Below, one piece after another: positions 7,921-17,224 of a stretch of DNA of 17,644 nucleotides (positions are counted from its first letter, which is position 1; the number at the start of each line of letters is the position of its first letter). A program made the position numbers and the translations under genes. The notes below the pieces were generated by a model, which saw only the letters and a program-made list of their open reading frames with translations, did no database searches and was not told where the DNA came from. Source of the DNA: Pseudomonadota bacterium. Its GTDB lineage: Bacteria > Pseudomonadota > Alphaproteobacteria > Rhizobiales > Rhizobiaceae. The stretch is taken from assembly GCA_003242525.1 (NCBI GenBank), contig QGUU01000004.1:1-17644 (forward strand). The letters run 5' to 3'.

Positions 7921-7959
7921 GGAGCCTGCCCCGTCCCGGCCCGGGCGGCGTCGGAAACC

Positions 7960-9738
7960 TCACTCATCGGCTGGCAGGGTGACGACGAAGCGGGCGCCGC
8001 GAATCTCGCCGGGCTTGCCGCCTGGAATGTTCTCGGCCGTCAGCGTGCCTCCATGGCCTTCCACGATCTGCCGGCTGATCGACAAGCCAAGCCCCGAATT
8101 CTGGCCGAACGCCTCGCTTGCAGGGCGGTCGGTGTAGAAGCGCTCGAAAATGCGTTCGATATTGTCGGCACGGATGCCCGGTCCATTGTCCTCGACCGTG
8201 AGGATGTTGAACCTGCCCGAGCGCGACAGGGAAACGGTGATCTTGCCGCCATCCTCCGGCACGAAGGAACGCGCATTGTCGATGAGGTTGGTGATGACCT
8301 GGCCAAGCCTCAGATCGTGCCCTTGCACGAAATAGCCTTTAGCGCCCGGCGGCAGCTTGGCGACCTTGAACTCCAGCTCGAGCGACTTCTTGTGGTGCGA
8401 GACTTCGCGCGAAATCGAAATCAGGTCTCCAACGAACTTCTCGAGGTTCACCTTTTCGGCATCCTCGCGGGCAAGCTCGGCGTCAAGCCGCGACGCATCC
8501 GAAATATCGGTGATGAGGCGGTCCAGCCGGCGCACATCGTGCTGGATGACCTCCAGAAGCCGCGCGCGCGAGGCATCGGACCTGGCGAGCGGGAGCGTTT
8601 CCACTGCGCTGCGCAGCGAAGTGAGCGGGTTCTTCAACTCATGGCTGACATCCGCGGCAAAGCTCTCGATCGCATCTATGCGGGCGTAAAGCGCATTGGT
8701 CATCTCACGCACGGCTACGGAAAGGTTGCCGATCTCGTCCTGCCGGTTGGAGAAGTCCGGAATTTCCTCCCGGTTCTTCACGCCACGGCGCACGCGCACC
8801 GCCGCCGCCGACAGCCGCCGCAGCGGAGTGGCGATGGTGGAGGCAAGAAGGAGCGACAGGATCGCGGTCACCAGCGCGGCAACGCCGAAGACGCGCAGGA
8901 TCGCCTTGCGCTCGGCCGCGACGATCTTGTCGATATCTCCGCCTTCCGTGGAAAGCATGAGCACGCCCAGCACGGCGCGGAAGCGCTGGATCGGCACCGC
9001 AACGGAGACGATCTGCTCGCCCTTTTCGGATACACGCACAATGGTGGACGGGCTGCCGGTAAGCGCCTTGACCACCTCCGGGAAGGCGGCGCCATTGCCG
9101 CCCGGCTGCTCCCGATAGACGGGAAGATCCTTGTTGCGGAAGAAGTTGAAGACAAACCTTTCGATGCGCTCGGAAAGGCCCGGCTTCTCGTCGTTCACGG
9201 GCGGAAGCTCGTAACGCAGGATCTGGCCGCGCGAATAGAGGTGGCGCGAGTCCAGAAGCAGGTTCGCATCCCGGTCGTAGATGCGCGCGCGGGTGCGGGT
9301 CGGCGATATCAGCCGTCGCAGGACGGGCGCGACACGCTCGGGATTGATCGGGAAGTCGAGATTGTCGAGTTGGTCGGTCGCCGGGCCGATGCTCTCGCCG
9401 GCCTGGAGCTCGAGCAGCTTTTCCGGGTCGATGGAGATGGAATCGGTTTCCACCGTGGCCGAGGCGGCAATGGCGCCTGCAATGATCTCGCCCTGGGTCA
9501 TCAGGCTTTCCACGCGCGCATCGATCAGCCCGTCGCGGAAGGTATTGAGATAGAGTATGCCGATGACCAGCACGGCAAGGCCGGCAAGGTTGAGGAAGAG
9601 TATTCGCCGCGTCAGGCTGGAAAAGATGTGATGGCCAAGGAAGCGGCGCAGCGGAACGGTGACCTTCGACAGAAGCGAAGGCCGCGACAGCCGCCTTGAG
9701 GCGGACGTCGGTCTGTTTCGCTCTACATCCACTGCCAT
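7960..9738 (-). CDS. chvG: ChvG (ExoS-type) membrane sensor histidine kinase
   Basis: A 592-residue inner-membrane sensor kinase. After a basic cytoplasmic N-terminus come transmembrane helix 1 (about 46-66), a periplasmic sensor of some 215 residues, helix 2 (about 282-302), a HAMP linker ending DEIGNLSVAVREM, the His box FAADVSHELKNPLTSL (His366), the N box NLIDNA, G1 VEDNGPGI and G2 SGLGLSISRQIVEGHGG. In Agrobacterium and Sinorhizobium, ChvG/ExoS senses acid and envelope conditions, is restrained by periplasmic ExoR, and signals to ChvI to switch between motile and surface-polysaccharide states. ATG 9738 has GGAG six bases upstream and lies 12 bases after the chvI stop, so the two form one operon. 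No exoR is in the window. Confidence 0.95.
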   Translation of the reverse strand: MAVDVERNRPTSASRRLSRPSLLSKVTVPLRRFLGHHIFSSLTRRILFLNLAGLAVLVIGILYLNTFRDGLIDARVESLMTQGEIIAGAIAASATVETDSISIDPEKLLELQAGESIGPATDQLDNLDFPINPERVAPVLRRLISPTRTRARIYDRDANLLLDSRHLYSRGQILRYELPPVNDEKPGLSERIERFVFNFFRNKDLPVYREQPGGNGAAFPEVVKALTGSPSTIVRVSEKGEQIVSVAVPIQRFRAVLGVLMLSTEGGDIDKIVAAERKAILRVFGVAALVTAILSLLLASTIATPLRRLSAAAVRVRRGVKNREEIPDFSNRQDEIGNLSVAVREMTNALYARIDAIESFAADVSHELKNPLTSLRSAVETLPLARSDASRARLLEVIQHDVRRLDRLITDISDASRLDAELAREDAEKVNLEKFVGDLISISREVSHHKKSLELEFKVAKLPPGAKGYFVQGHDLRLGQVITNLIDNARSFVPEDGGKITVSLSRSGRFNILTVEDNGPGIRADNIERIFERFYTDRPASEAFGQNSGLGLSISRQIVEGHGGTLTAENIPGGKPGEIRGARFVVTLPADE

Positions 9739-9750
9739 CGGCTGCTCCGG

Positions 9751-10452
9751 CTATACTTCCCGGAAGCGGTAGCCCACTCCATAAAGCGTTTCGATCATCT
9801 CGAAATCCTCATCGACGGCCTTGAACTTCTTGCGCAGCCGCTTGATGTGGCTGTCAATGGTGCGATCGTCGACATATACCTGCTCATCATATGCCGCATC
9901 CATCAGCGCATCACGGCTTTTTACCACGCCGGGACGCTGCGCCAGCGCATGAAGGATCAGAAACTCGGTGACGGTGAGCGTCACTGGCTGGCCCTTCCAT
10001 GTGCAGGTGTGGCGCTCCTGGTCCATGACAAGCTGGCCGCGCTCCAGCGACTTGCTCTGCTGGGTTGCCGTCTTGGAGGATACCTCGCGCGCGTTGGCGC
10101 GGCGCAGCACGGCGCGGACCCGTTCGACCAGGAGGCGCTGGGAGAAAGGTTTGCGGATGAAATCGTCGGCGCCCATCTTCAGGCCGAACAGTTCGTCGAT
10201 CTCATCGTCCTTTGAAGTGAGGAAGATCACCGGCAGGTCCGACTTCTGGCGAAGCCGACGCAACAGTTCCATTCCGTCCATGCGCGGCATCTTGATATCG
10301 AGGATCGCCAGATTTGGCGGCCGGGCCGTCAGACCCTCCAATGCCGACGCCCCGTCCGTATAGGTCTCGACCCGATAGCCCTCCGATTCGAGGGCAATCG
10401 AAACCGAGGTCAGAATATTGCGGTCGTCATCGACAAGCGCGATTGTTGCCAT
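9751..10452 (-). CDS. chvI: ChvI response regulator (OmpR family)
   Basis: A 233-residue DNA-binding response regulator, partner of ChvG. The receiver domain has the acidic pocket VDDD (7-10), phospho-acceptor Asp52 in [13 protein letters not shown], Thr79 in FLTS and Lys101 in FIRKPFS. The C-terminal winged helix ends with [17 protein letters not shown] and [13 protein letters not shown], as in OmpR/PhoB proteins. The start chosen is ATG 10452 ([10 protein letters not shown]), which puts the receiver directly at the N-terminus; an in-frame ATG at 10470 would add six residues. It is the first gene of the minus-strand chvI-chvG-hprK run and is transcribed away from pckA across a shared 325-bp region. 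Confidence 0.96.
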   Translation of the reverse strand: MATIALVDDDRNILTSVSIALESEGYRVETYTDGASALEGLTARPPNLAILDIKMPRMDGMELLRRLRQKSDLPVIFLTSKDDEIDELFGLKMGADDFIRKPFSQRLLVERVRAVLRRANAREVSSKTATQQSKSLERGQLVMDQERHTCTWKGQPVTLTVTEFLILHALAQRPGVVKSRDALMDAAYDEQVYVDDRTIDSHIKRLRKKFKAVDEDFEMIETLYGVGYRFREV

Positions 10453-10650
10453 ATCCAGCGGCTCCCTCATGACCGGCGTCCCTTCTGCTGAGAGACGGGG
10501 CTTGTGCAGGACAAATTAGGTACAAAATGTGGCGCGGGCGAAGCCCCTAGGCAAGCGGCCTGCACACCTGCCCAAATCGCAGCCCTGCGCGGATTGGACG
10601 TGTCGTGGGCGCCATTCCTTTGCACACCGCCGGAAAAATCTCGCACATAT

Positions 10651-10688
10651 AACCGATTTAAACAACTTTCAAATTATTTAAATCGATT
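10651..10688. promoter_or_regulatory. Paired inverted LacI-type operators before pckA (possible PckR sites)
   Basis: AACCGATT at 10651-10658 and AATCGATT at 10681-10688 both fit the LacI/GalR core AANCGNTT, with centres exactly 30 bp apart. The copies point at each other: site 1 reads AACCGATTTAAACAA and the reverse complement of site 2 reads AATCGATTTAAATAA, 13 of 15 identical, so CGATTTAAA (10654-10662) and TTTAAATCG (10677-10685) are perfect 9-bp inverted arms. In Sinorhizobium pckA is controlled by the LacI-family protein PckR; that these are PckR sites is inference. Confidence 0.55.
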
Positions 10689-10767
10689 AATGATTTGATA
10701 TCGTTTGTTTATTCTGGTTCTGCCGCTAAATGCTCGCTGCGATACCTTGCCGGAGCACCCAGCAAAG

Positions 10768-10773
10768 AGGAGG
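10768..10773 (+). promoter_or_regulatory. Ribosome-binding site fixing the pckA start
   Basis: AGGAGG lies four bases before ATG 10778, within GAGGAGGA. It rules out the in-frame ATG at 10730, which has no such site and would add 16 residues. Confidence 0.8.
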
Positions 10774-10777
10774 ACCC

Positions 10778-12388
10778 ATGTCGGAGTTCGGCATTCACAA
10801 CCCCGCCTGCCCGATAGGGGCGTCCGGCTTCAGCACCACAGGAACGGTTCGCTATAATTTCGGAGCCGCCGCGCTTTATGAGGAAGCCCTGCGACGCGGC
10901 GAGGCGAGGCTGAGCGCCCATGGCGCGCTGGTGGCCGAAACCGGACAACACACCGGCCGCTCCGCGAAGGACAAGTTCATCGTGCGCGACGCCGACACCG
11001 AGCCCCATGTCTGGTGGGAAGGCAACAAGCCGATGACGCCCGCGCAGTTCGACCTGCTGCTGGGCGATTTCGTCGCCCACGCGGCGGACAAGGACCTTTA
11101 CGTGCAAGACCTTATCGGCGGCGCAGATCCTGTCCACGCCCTGCCGGTGCGCGTCATCACCGAACTTGCCTGGCACTCGCTTTTCATCCGCAACCTGCTG
11201 ATCCGGCCGGACCGGGCGGCGCTGTCGCAGTTCGCTCCGAAACTCACCATCATCGACCTGCCTTCCTTCCGCGCCGACCCGGCCCGCCACGGAACGCGCT
11301 CCGAAACGGTGATCGCGCTGGATCTGACGCGCATGATCGTACTGATCGGCGGTACGGCCTATGCCGGCGAGATGAAGAAGTCGGTCTTCACGGTGCTCAA
11401 TTATCTCCTGCCGCAGAAAGGCGTCATGCCCATGCACTGCTCGGCCAATGAGGGGAAGGCAGGGGATACGGCCGTCTTCTTCGGCCTGTCCGGCACAGGA
11501 AAGACGACGCTCTCGGCCGATCCGGCACGCACGCTCATCGGCGATGACGAGCATGGGTGGGGGCCGGATGGCGTGTTCAATTTCGAGGGCGGATGCTACG
11601 CCAAGACGATCCGTCTCTCGGCCGAGCACGAGCCGGAGATATTCGCCACGACACGGCGTTTCGGCACGGTGCTGGAAAATGTCGTGCTCGACCAGGACCG
11701 CGTGCCGGATTTCGACGACGCCAGCCTGACCGAGAACACGCGCTGCGCCTATCCGCTCGATTTCATTCCCAATGCAAGCACCAGCGGCCGTGGCGGGCAT
11801 CCCAGGAACATCGTCATGCTGACCGCCGACGCCTTCGGGGTCCTCCCGCCCATCGCCAGGCTGACGCCGGCCCAGGCGATGTACCACTTCCTTTCCGGCT
11901 ACACTGCAAAGGTGGCGGGCACCGAACGCGGCGTCACCGAACCCGAAGCGACCTTCTCGACCTGCTTCGGCGCACCTTTCATGCCGCGACACCCGTCCGA
12001 ATACGGAAACCTGCTGCGCGAACTGATTGCGGCGCACAATGTCGATTGCTGGCTCGTCAATACGGGCTGGACCGGCGGCGCCTATGGCACGGGCAGGCGC
12101 ATGCCGATCAGGGTAACGCGCACCCTGCTCAACGCGGCACTGGACGGTTCGCTCGCCCAGAGCGAGTTCCGCACCGATCCGAATTTCGGGTTCGACGTTC
12201 CGGTGTCGGTGGAGGGTATCGATCCGTCCATCCTCGATCCCCGTTCCACCTGGGCCGACGCACCGGCCTATGACCGCCAGGCCGAACGGCTCGTCGGCAT
12301 GTTCATCGCGAATTTCGAGAAGTTCGAAGCCCATGTAGACGCGGCCGTGCTGGCGGCGGCACCTTCGATCCGCCAGGCGGCCGAATAG
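10778..12388 (+). CDS. pckA: Phosphoenolpyruvate carboxykinase (ATP)
   Basis: Converts oxaloacetate and ATP to phosphoenolpyruvate, CO2 and ADP; the entry to gluconeogenesis, needed by rhizobia growing on succinate and other dicarboxylates. Cytoplasmic, 536 residues, the usual length. The kinase-1a P-loop is [16 protein letters not shown] (Gly236-Thr243, with Lys242), kinase-2 is LIGDDEHGW (253-261), and the substrate-side segments [12 protein letters not shown] (56-67), [13 protein letters not shown] and MHCSANEG are all present. It faces chvI across the operator-bearing region. Placement beside ChvG/ChvI is conserved in rhizobia. The intergenic stretch after the stop (12389-12465) has no obvious terminator, so some read-through into arfB is possible. 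Confidence 0.98.
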   Translation: MSEFGIHNPACPIGASGFSTTGTVRYNFGAAALYEEALRRGEARLSAHGALVAETGQHTGRSAKDKFIVRDADTEPHVWWEGNKPMTPAQFDLLLGDFVAHAADKDLYVQDLIGGADPVHALPVRVITELAWHSLFIRNLLIRPDRAALSQFAPKLTIIDLPSFRADPARHGTRSETVIALDLTRMIVLIGGTAYAGEMKKSVFTVLNYLLPQKGVMPMHCSANEGKAGDTAVFFGLSGTGKTTLSADPARTLIGDDEHGWGPDGVFNFEGGCYAKTIRLSAEHEPEIFATTRRFGTVLENVVLDQDRVPDFDDASLTENTRCAYPLDFIPNASTSGRGGHPRNIVMLTADAFGVLPPIARLTPAQAMYHFLSGYTAKVAGTERGVTEPEATFSTCFGAPFMPRHPSEYGNLLRELIAAHNVDCWLVNTGWTGGAYGTGRRMPIRVTRTLLNAALDGSLAQSEFRTDPNFGFDVPVSVEGIDPSILDPRSTWADAPAYDRQAERLVGMFIANFEKFEAHVDAAVLAAAPSIRQAAE

Positions 12389-12465
12389 CGGGCGCCTCAG
12401 CCTTCACGGGAGGATGCCGGTGGGCTTCCTCTTTCCTTTTCTGCTTCGCCGCGCCATGACAGGGC

Positions 12466-12903
12466 ATGAGCAGCGAGGACAGGATCGTCATTTCGGCCGA
12501 GGCCGCCATCGAGCCGGAGGATATCAAGGAAAATTTCGTGCGTGCCTCCGGGCCGGGCGGGCAGAACGTCAACAAGGTCGCCACCGCCGTTCAGCTGCGC
12601 TTCGATGCCGCGAACGCCCCCGGACTGTCGGAGCGCGTGCGGGCCCGCGTTCTCGAATTCGCAGGGCAGCGCGCAACGCGGGACGGGGTGATCGTCATCG
12701 AGGCCGATCGTTTCCGCACGCAGGAGCGCAACCGCGCCGACGCCCGCGCAAGGCTGATTGCACTGGTGGCGCGCGCGGCCGAGCCTCCCCCACCCCCACG
12801 CAGGAAGACGAAGCCCTCGAAAGGTGCTGTCGAACGGCGCCTCAAGGAGAAGGCCGGCCGGTCCGCAATCAAGAAAATGCGCGGCAAGGTGGACCACGAC
12901 TAG
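12466..12903 (+). CDS. arfB: ArfB (YaeJ/ICT1-like) ribosome-rescue peptidyl-tRNA hydrolase
   Basis: A codon-independent release factor homologue that frees peptidyl-tRNA from ribosomes stalled on truncated mRNA. The 145-residue protein is one GGQ domain (ASGPGGQNVNKVAT, GGQ at 31-33) with no stop-codon recognition domain, a proline-rich linker (PPPPPRRK) and a basic tail, KGAVERRLKEKAGRSAIKK, that in ArfB threads into the mRNA entry tunnel. These marks separate it from RF1/RF2, which are over 330 residues. ATG 12466 has only a weak CAGGG before it. It lies 77 bases downstream of pckA in the same direction. Confidence 0.95.
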   Translation: MSSEDRIVISAEAAIEPEDIKENFVRASGPGGQNVNKVATAVQLRFDAANAPGLSERVRARVLEFAGQRATRDGVIVIEADRFRTQERNRADARARLIALVARAAEPPPPPRRKTKPSKGAVERRLKEKAGRSAIKKMRGKVDHD

Positions 12904-13002
12904 CCCCCCTGCGCGTGCCGGGTTCGTATTCCACGACGCTTCCAATTCCCTCGTGCAAATGCCAATCTGCCATGTGAGGGGTGCAAGACAACTTGGCAGC
13001 AC

Positions 13003-13008
13003 AGGAGG
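13003..13008 (+). promoter_or_regulatory. Ribosome-binding site fixing the kbp start
   Basis: AGGAGG lies five bases before ATG 13014, making that start preferable to one 11 codons upstream at 12981. The gap 12904-13013 also holds TGCCAA/TTGGCA arms, too far apart to call a structure. Confidence 0.75.
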
Positions 13009-13013
13009 CGCGC

Positions 13014-13535
13014 ATGGGGTTTTTCGATTTCGTCAAGAAGGCCGGCAAGAAGCTCGGCATTGGCGGCGACGAGGAAGAGGCGCCCGATGCCGGGACGCTG
13101 AAGAAGGAACTCGATTCCCACAAGCTCGGTACCGACAAGGTGGAGATCGAGGTGAAGGGCGACACGGCCGTGCTCAAGGGCGTGGTGGAGGATCAGTCGA
13201 TCTTCGAGAAGGCCGTCATCGCAGTGGGCAACACCCTTGGAATCTCGAAGGTGCAGGCGGATGAACTCAAGATCGTTGCCCCGGAATCCGGCATCAAGCT
13301 GGACAGCAAGGTCGACATGACCGAGCTGGTCAAGGCTGCCACCCCGGCCAAGGCGCCAGTCTTCTACACGGTGAAAAAAGGCGACAATCTCTGGAAGATC
13401 GCCGAGGCGCATTACGGCAAGGGCAAGGGCGCCAAGCACACGGTGATCTTCGAGGCCAACCGTCCCATGCTGACGCATCCCGACAAGATCTATCCAGGCC
13501 AGGTCCTGCGCATACCGGACATCGAGACAGCCTGA
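13014..13535 (+). CDS. kbp: Kbp/YgaU-like BON-LysM domain protein
   Basis: A 173-residue soluble protein resembling E. coli Kbp (YgaU), a cytoplasmic potassium-binding protein. It begins MGFFDFVKKAGKKLG, as Kbp does (MGLFNFVKDAGEKL), followed by a BON domain (about 35-90: VEIEVKGDTAVLKGVVEDQ...VAVGNTLGIS) and a C-terminal LysM domain (about 120-170: FYTVKKGDNLWKIAEAHYGKG ... YPGQVLRIPD, quoted in pieces). No signal peptide is visible, which fits a cytosolic role and argues against a wall-binding LysM protein. It is about 25 residues longer than the E. coli protein, mainly in an acidic, alanine-rich linker between the domains. Whether the rhizobial protein binds potassium is inferred from homology. 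Confidence 0.9.
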   Translation: MGFFDFVKKAGKKLGIGGDEEEAPDAGTLKKELDSHKLGTDKVEIEVKGDTAVLKGVVEDQSIFEKAVIAVGNTLGISKVQADELKIVAPESGIKLDSKVDMTELVKAATPAKAPVFYTVKKGDNLWKIAEAHYGKGKGAKHTVIFEANRPMLTHPDKIYPGQVLRIPDIETA

Positions 13536-13567
13536 CGATCCGACAGGACCTTCGTTCGACGGTTGAG

Positions 13568-13590
13568 CGGCGGCTTTCGGGTCGCCGTTT
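13568..13590 (+). terminator. Weak terminator-like hairpin after kbp
   Basis: CGGCG (13568-13572) pairs with CGCCG (13583-13587) around a 10-base loop and is followed by only TTT. Position after the kbp stop is right, but the stem is short. Confidence 0.25.
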
Positions 13591-13627
13591 CCATGCGATC
13601 GGATATCATGGCGCGATGGAGCTTTCG

Positions 13628-14242
13628 ATGACGACCCTTCCAGACGGCGTGCGCCATTATCCCGAGCATTTCGACCTCGAGGCGCAGCAGGCGCTACTGG
13701 AAGACGTTCGCCATGTGGTGCGCCAGGCTCCCCTCTACGTGCCGACCATGCCCCGGACGGGTAAGCCGATGAGCGTGCGCATGACCAATTGCGGAACGCT
13801 TGGCTGGGTGACGGACAGGCAGCGCGGCTACCGATACCAGGCAACCCATCCCGAAACCGCGGCTCCCTGGCCGAAGATTCCCTCGATGCTGCTGGACCTC
13901 TGGCGGGAGGTTTCCGCCTATCCGCACCCGCCCGAAGCCTGCCTCGTGAATTTCTATTCGGCCGATGCACGCATGGGACTGCACCAGGACCGCGACGAGG
14001 AGGATTTTTCGGCGCCGGTCGTCTCCGTCTCGCTGGGTGACGACTGCCTGTTCCGCATCGGCGGGGTGCGGCGCGCCGATGCCACCACATCGCTCAGGCT
14101 CCGCTCCGGCGACGTCATCGTGTTGGGCGGGCAGAGCCGGCTGGCCTATCATGGCGTCGATCGCATCTATGCCGGAACATCGATGCTGCTGAAAACCGAA
14201 GGGCGGATCAACCTGACGCTGCGCCGGGTGACAATACCCTAG
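13628..14242 (+). CDS. alkB: AlkB-family 2-oxoglutarate/Fe(II) dioxygenase (DNA alkylation repair)
   Basis: Removes methyl lesions such as 1-methyladenine and 3-methylcytosine from DNA or RNA by oxidative demethylation, needing Fe(II), oxygen and 2-oxoglutarate. The start chosen is ATG 13628, with GGAG (13618-13621) six bases upstream; an in-frame ATG at 13616 has no ribosome site and would add four residues. In the 204-residue form, the iron ligands are His119 and Asp121 in GLHQDRDE and His175 in AYHGVDRI, and the 2-oxoglutarate/substrate arginines are in RINLTLRRV near the C-terminus. The order and spacing match E. coli AlkB (216 residues). It converges on coaA with 18 bases between the stops. 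No ada or other alkylation-response gene is nearby. Confidence 0.94.
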   Translation: MTTLPDGVRHYPEHFDLEAQQALLEDVRHVVRQAPLYVPTMPRTGKPMSVRMTNCGTLGWVTDRQRGYRYQATHPETAAPWPKIPSMLLDLWREVSAYPHPPEACLVNFYSADARMGLHQDRDEEDFSAPVVSVSLGDDCLFRIGGVRRADATTSLRLRSGDVIVLGGQSRLAYHGVDRIYAGTSMLLKTEGRINLTLRRVTIP

Positions 14243-14247
14243 CGCCA

Positions 14248-14259
14248 AGGGCGCGCCCT
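14248..14259. repeat. 12-bp GC palindrome between convergent alkB and coaA
   Basis: AGGGCGCGCCCT is a perfect palindrome filling most of the 18-bp gap between the two stops. No T run follows on either side, so terminator function is uncertain. Confidence 0.4.
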
Positions 14260-14260
14260 C

Positions 14261-15220
14261 CTACAGCTTTCTCAGCGCCACCTTCTCGACCATATGGTTG
14301 GCGCCCTTGCGCAGAATCAGGTCGGCGCGCGGACGGGTCGGCAGGATGTTCTCCCGCAGATTCCTCAGGTTGATATTCGCCCACAGGCCTTCCGCAATGG
14401 CGAGCGCGGCACTGTCGGACAGCTGGGAATAGCGGTGGAAGAAGGAGTCCGGATTTCGGAACGCCGTCTCGCGCAGCCGCATGAAGCGGGCCACATACCA
14501 GTCGTGGATCAAATTCTCGTCGGCGTCGATATAGATCGAAAAGTCAAAGAAATCAGACAGGAAGGGCACGAACTTGCCGTCGGATGGCAGCTTTCCCGGC
14601 AGGAGCACGTTGATGCCTTCGAAAATCAGTATGTCAGGACGATCAATGGTGGCATAGGCGCCCGGGATCACGTCATAGGTCAGATGCGAATAGAGCGGGG
14701 CCTTCACGTCGCGCTCTCCCGATTTGATGCTCGAGAGAAAGCGCAACAGGGCACCTATGTCGTAGCTCTCCGGAAAACCCTTGCGTTCCATCAGGTTTTC
14801 CCGCCGCAAATACTCGTTGGGATGGAGGAAACCGTCGGTGGTGACCAGATCCACCTTCGGGCTGGATGGCCACCGGGTCAGCAATTCCTTCAGGACGCGC
14901 GCCGTTGTGGATTTGCCTACGGCCACCGAGCCGGCAATGCCGATAATGAAGGGCGTCTTGATCGACTGCTCCTTGTTGAAGAACAACTGCCGCTGGCGAA
15001 AGAGGAGCTGGCTGGCTTCGACATGCGCGGAAAGCAATCGCGACAGCGACAGATAAATGCGCTTGACCTCCTGAAGGTCAACGGGGTCGTTGAGCGAGCG
15101 CAGCCGGCGGATTTCATCTTCCGTCAGCGTTAGCGGCGTATCGGCGCGGAATGCCGCCCATTCTTCGGCCGAAAAGAAAAGATAGGGGGAATATTTCTCG
15201 GTGGGCGCCAGCTGGTCCAT
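14261..15220 (-). CDS. coaA: Pantothenate kinase, type I
   Basis: Phosphorylates pantothenate with ATP, the first and controlling step of coenzyme A synthesis; cytoplasmic. The 319 residues match E. coli CoaA (316). The P-loop is [13 protein letters not shown] (94-106), followed by the substrate-binding segments [11 protein letters not shown] and [11 protein letters not shown], then [13 protein letters not shown] and LIFEGINVL, and the tail [18 protein letters not shown]. The start is ATG 15220, with AGGGGGAGGG five bases upstream; the open frame continues 76 codons further but that part only shadows hisE in another frame. It starts 22 bases after the hisE stop, so it probably shares the his transcript, an arrangement seen in other Rhizobiales. 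Confidence 0.97.
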   Translation of the reverse strand: MDQLAPTEKYSPYLFFSAEEWAAFRADTPLTLTEDEIRRLRSLNDPVDLQEVKRIYLSLSRLLSAHVEASQLLFRQRQLFFNKEQSIKTPFIIGIAGSVAVGKSTTARVLKELLTRWPSSPKVDLVTTDGFLHPNEYLRRENLMERKGFPESYDIGALLRFLSSIKSGERDVKAPLYSHLTYDVIPGAYATIDRPDILIFEGINVLLPGKLPSDGKFVPFLSDFFDFSIYIDADENLIHDWYVARFMRLRETAFRNPDSFFHRYSQLSDSAALAIAEGLWANINLRNLRENILPTRPRADLILRKGANHMVEKVALRKL

Positions 15221-15225
15221 AGTTG

Positions 15226-15235
15226 CCCTCCCCCT
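15226..15235 (-). promoter_or_regulatory. Ribosome-binding site fixing the coaA start
   Basis: AGGGGGAGGG on the minus strand, five bases before ATG 15220, excludes the longer 395-codon frame. Confidence 0.75.
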
Positions 15236-15242
15236 TTCAGAC

Positions 15243-15569
15243 TCAGTCCCGGTCCTGCCGGGAGGCCTTTTCGGCAATGCCGGAGCGCCCGGTGCGGCTC
15301 TCCAGCTCGGCCAGTACGTCCGAAAGCGGAACACCGGCAATGCCGAGCACCACCAGCAAATGATAAAGAAGATCCGCGCTCTCCGAAACGAGGCCTGCCC
15401 GGTCACCGCGGACGGCCGCGATGACGGCTTCCACGGACTCTTCGCCAAGTTTTTGCGCGGCCTTGTCCATGCCCTTGGCGAACAGCCTTGCAGTCCAGGA
15501 TTCCGGATCGCCGGAGCGGGCGCGCTCGGCGACGATCCTTTCGAGATCGGATAGCGAAAAATCCTTCAT
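15243..15569 (-). CDS. hisE: Phosphoribosyl-ATP pyrophosphohydrolase
   Basis: Hydrolyses phosphoribosyl-ATP to phosphoribosyl-AMP and pyrophosphate, the second step of histidine synthesis. The 108-residue protein has the MazG-like all-alpha fold with metal-binding acids in [13 protein letters not shown] (Glu43, Glu44, Glu47) and [12 protein letters not shown] (Glu63, Asp66). HisI, the next-step cyclohydrolase, is separate here, unlike the HisIE fusion of enterobacteria, and is not in the window. The ATG at 15569 lies 9 bases after the hisF stop, in the same operon. Confidence 0.96.
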   Translation of the reverse strand: MKDFSLSDLERIVAERARSGDPESWTARLFAKGMDKAAQKLGEESVEAVIAAVRGDRAGLVSESADLLYHLLVVLGIAGVPLSDVLAELESRTGRSGIAEKASRQDRD

Positions 15570-15578
15570 TGGCGCCGT

Positions 15579-16369
<791 letters not shown>

Positions 16370-16373
<4 letters not shown>

Positions 16374-17224
16374 TGGATCGCTGTCCTTCCTTCAAGCGCG
16401 CCCAGAAGATTGACGAGCAACCTGCCCACGACCGGGGGAACGTCGCCGCTCGGATCGACGATCGGGTCATAGGCCGTCAGGCTTACGCCAACCACCGGCA
16501 ACAGCCTGGCCAGGCCGAGCACCGTCTCGCACAGCTTGTCGGGCGAGGGGCCGCCCGATTCGGCATAACGGTTGACCTGCAACTCGTCGGGATCGATCAC
16601 GTCAAGGTCAATGTGCAGGTGAGTACGGGCCGCACCGGCCTCCAACAGCCTGGCGGCCTTGCCGGCTGCCTCGGAACATTGAACATTGATGACAGGCTGC
16701 TGTGCCAGCAGCGTCCTTTCCGCCGGGTCGATCGAGCGCGCGCCGATCAGCATGGCGCGGATCGGCTCTATCGCACGGAAATCCGGGATCGCGGCGGCCA
16801 AAGGACGCCAGCACAGGCCCAACAGCGTCGAAAGAGCCATGCCGTCGAGAAAACCCGTTAAGGTCGTCTCCGGCGTGTTGAGATCCGCATGCTGATCGAA
16901 CCAGGCGACGGAGTCCGCCTTTTCGCCCGCAACGGCGCCGGCCGCCGTGAGGCAGTTGCCGGCAAGCACGACGGGAAAGCGGCCGCTCCGAACCACATCC
17001 GCGACCTCCCCGGCCACGGCGTTGCAAACAGCGAAGCCGGCAGATATTTCGCGGGCCTGTTCCGCGGCGCCGACGACCTCGCCAATATCCTTCACCGTCG
17101 CTTCATGGCCGTGAAGCGCAAGCTCATCGGCAAGCCCCCCGGCGATAATGGCGTCAGGGCCTTGACCGAAGCCGCCGTGATAATGGCCGCTATCGTAGGA
17201 CGCGAGGATAATGCCTACGTTCAT
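16370..17224 (-). CDS. Divergent arginase/agmatinase-fold protein in the his operon
   Basis: A 284-residue protein of the ureohydrolase (arginase/deacetylase) fold. Visible family blocks are GQGPDAI (21-26), [12 protein letters not shown] (85-96), [13 protein letters not shown] (108-120), [13 protein letters not shown] (203-214) and YAESGGPS (220-227). The metal ligands Asp110, His112, Asp114, Asp206 and Asp208 are kept, but the His of the usual GGDHS motif is Cys91 (AGNCL), and the Glu that grips the guanidinium group in arginases (in xVExNP) is replaced in VSLTAYDP. Metal binding is therefore likely while arginase or agmatinase activity is doubtful. It is joined to hisA and hisF by ATGA overlaps on both sides, so it is made with histidine enzymes. 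Substrate unknown; a formimidoyl- or guanidino-type amide is only a guess. Confidence 0.8.

Larger units (their letters stand above)
10453..10777. promoter_or_regulatory. Divergent chvI/pckA intergenic region
   Basis: These 325 bases hold no convincing gene; a 64-codon frame at 10504-10698 lacks any recognisable feature. The chvI-proximal half is GC-rich with one small hairpin (GGGC-GAA-GCCC, 10536-10546). The pckA-proximal part, about 10640-10715, is sharply AT-rich, unlike the rest of the window, and carries the paired operators listed separately. Promoters for both genes must lie here, but no clean -35/-10 pair stood out for either. Confidence 0.7.

Noticed and set aside
646..9699. Very long open frames on the plus strand opposite divL, tsaE-amgK, ahcY and chvG (500 to 800 codons), and one of 541 codons opposite pckA.
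   Set aside because: They lie antisense to well-recognised genes in high-GC DNA, where codon bias keeps the complementary frame open. Their translations have no family motifs and no ribosome sites.
10504..10698. A 64-codon plus-strand frame in the chvI-pckA gap.
   Set aside because: It has no ribosome site, no recognisable motif, and runs through the AT-rich operator region.
15221..15448. A 76-codon N-terminal extension of coaA.
   Set aside because: It overlaps hisE in another frame, does not resemble CoaA, and a strong ribosome site precedes ATG 15220.
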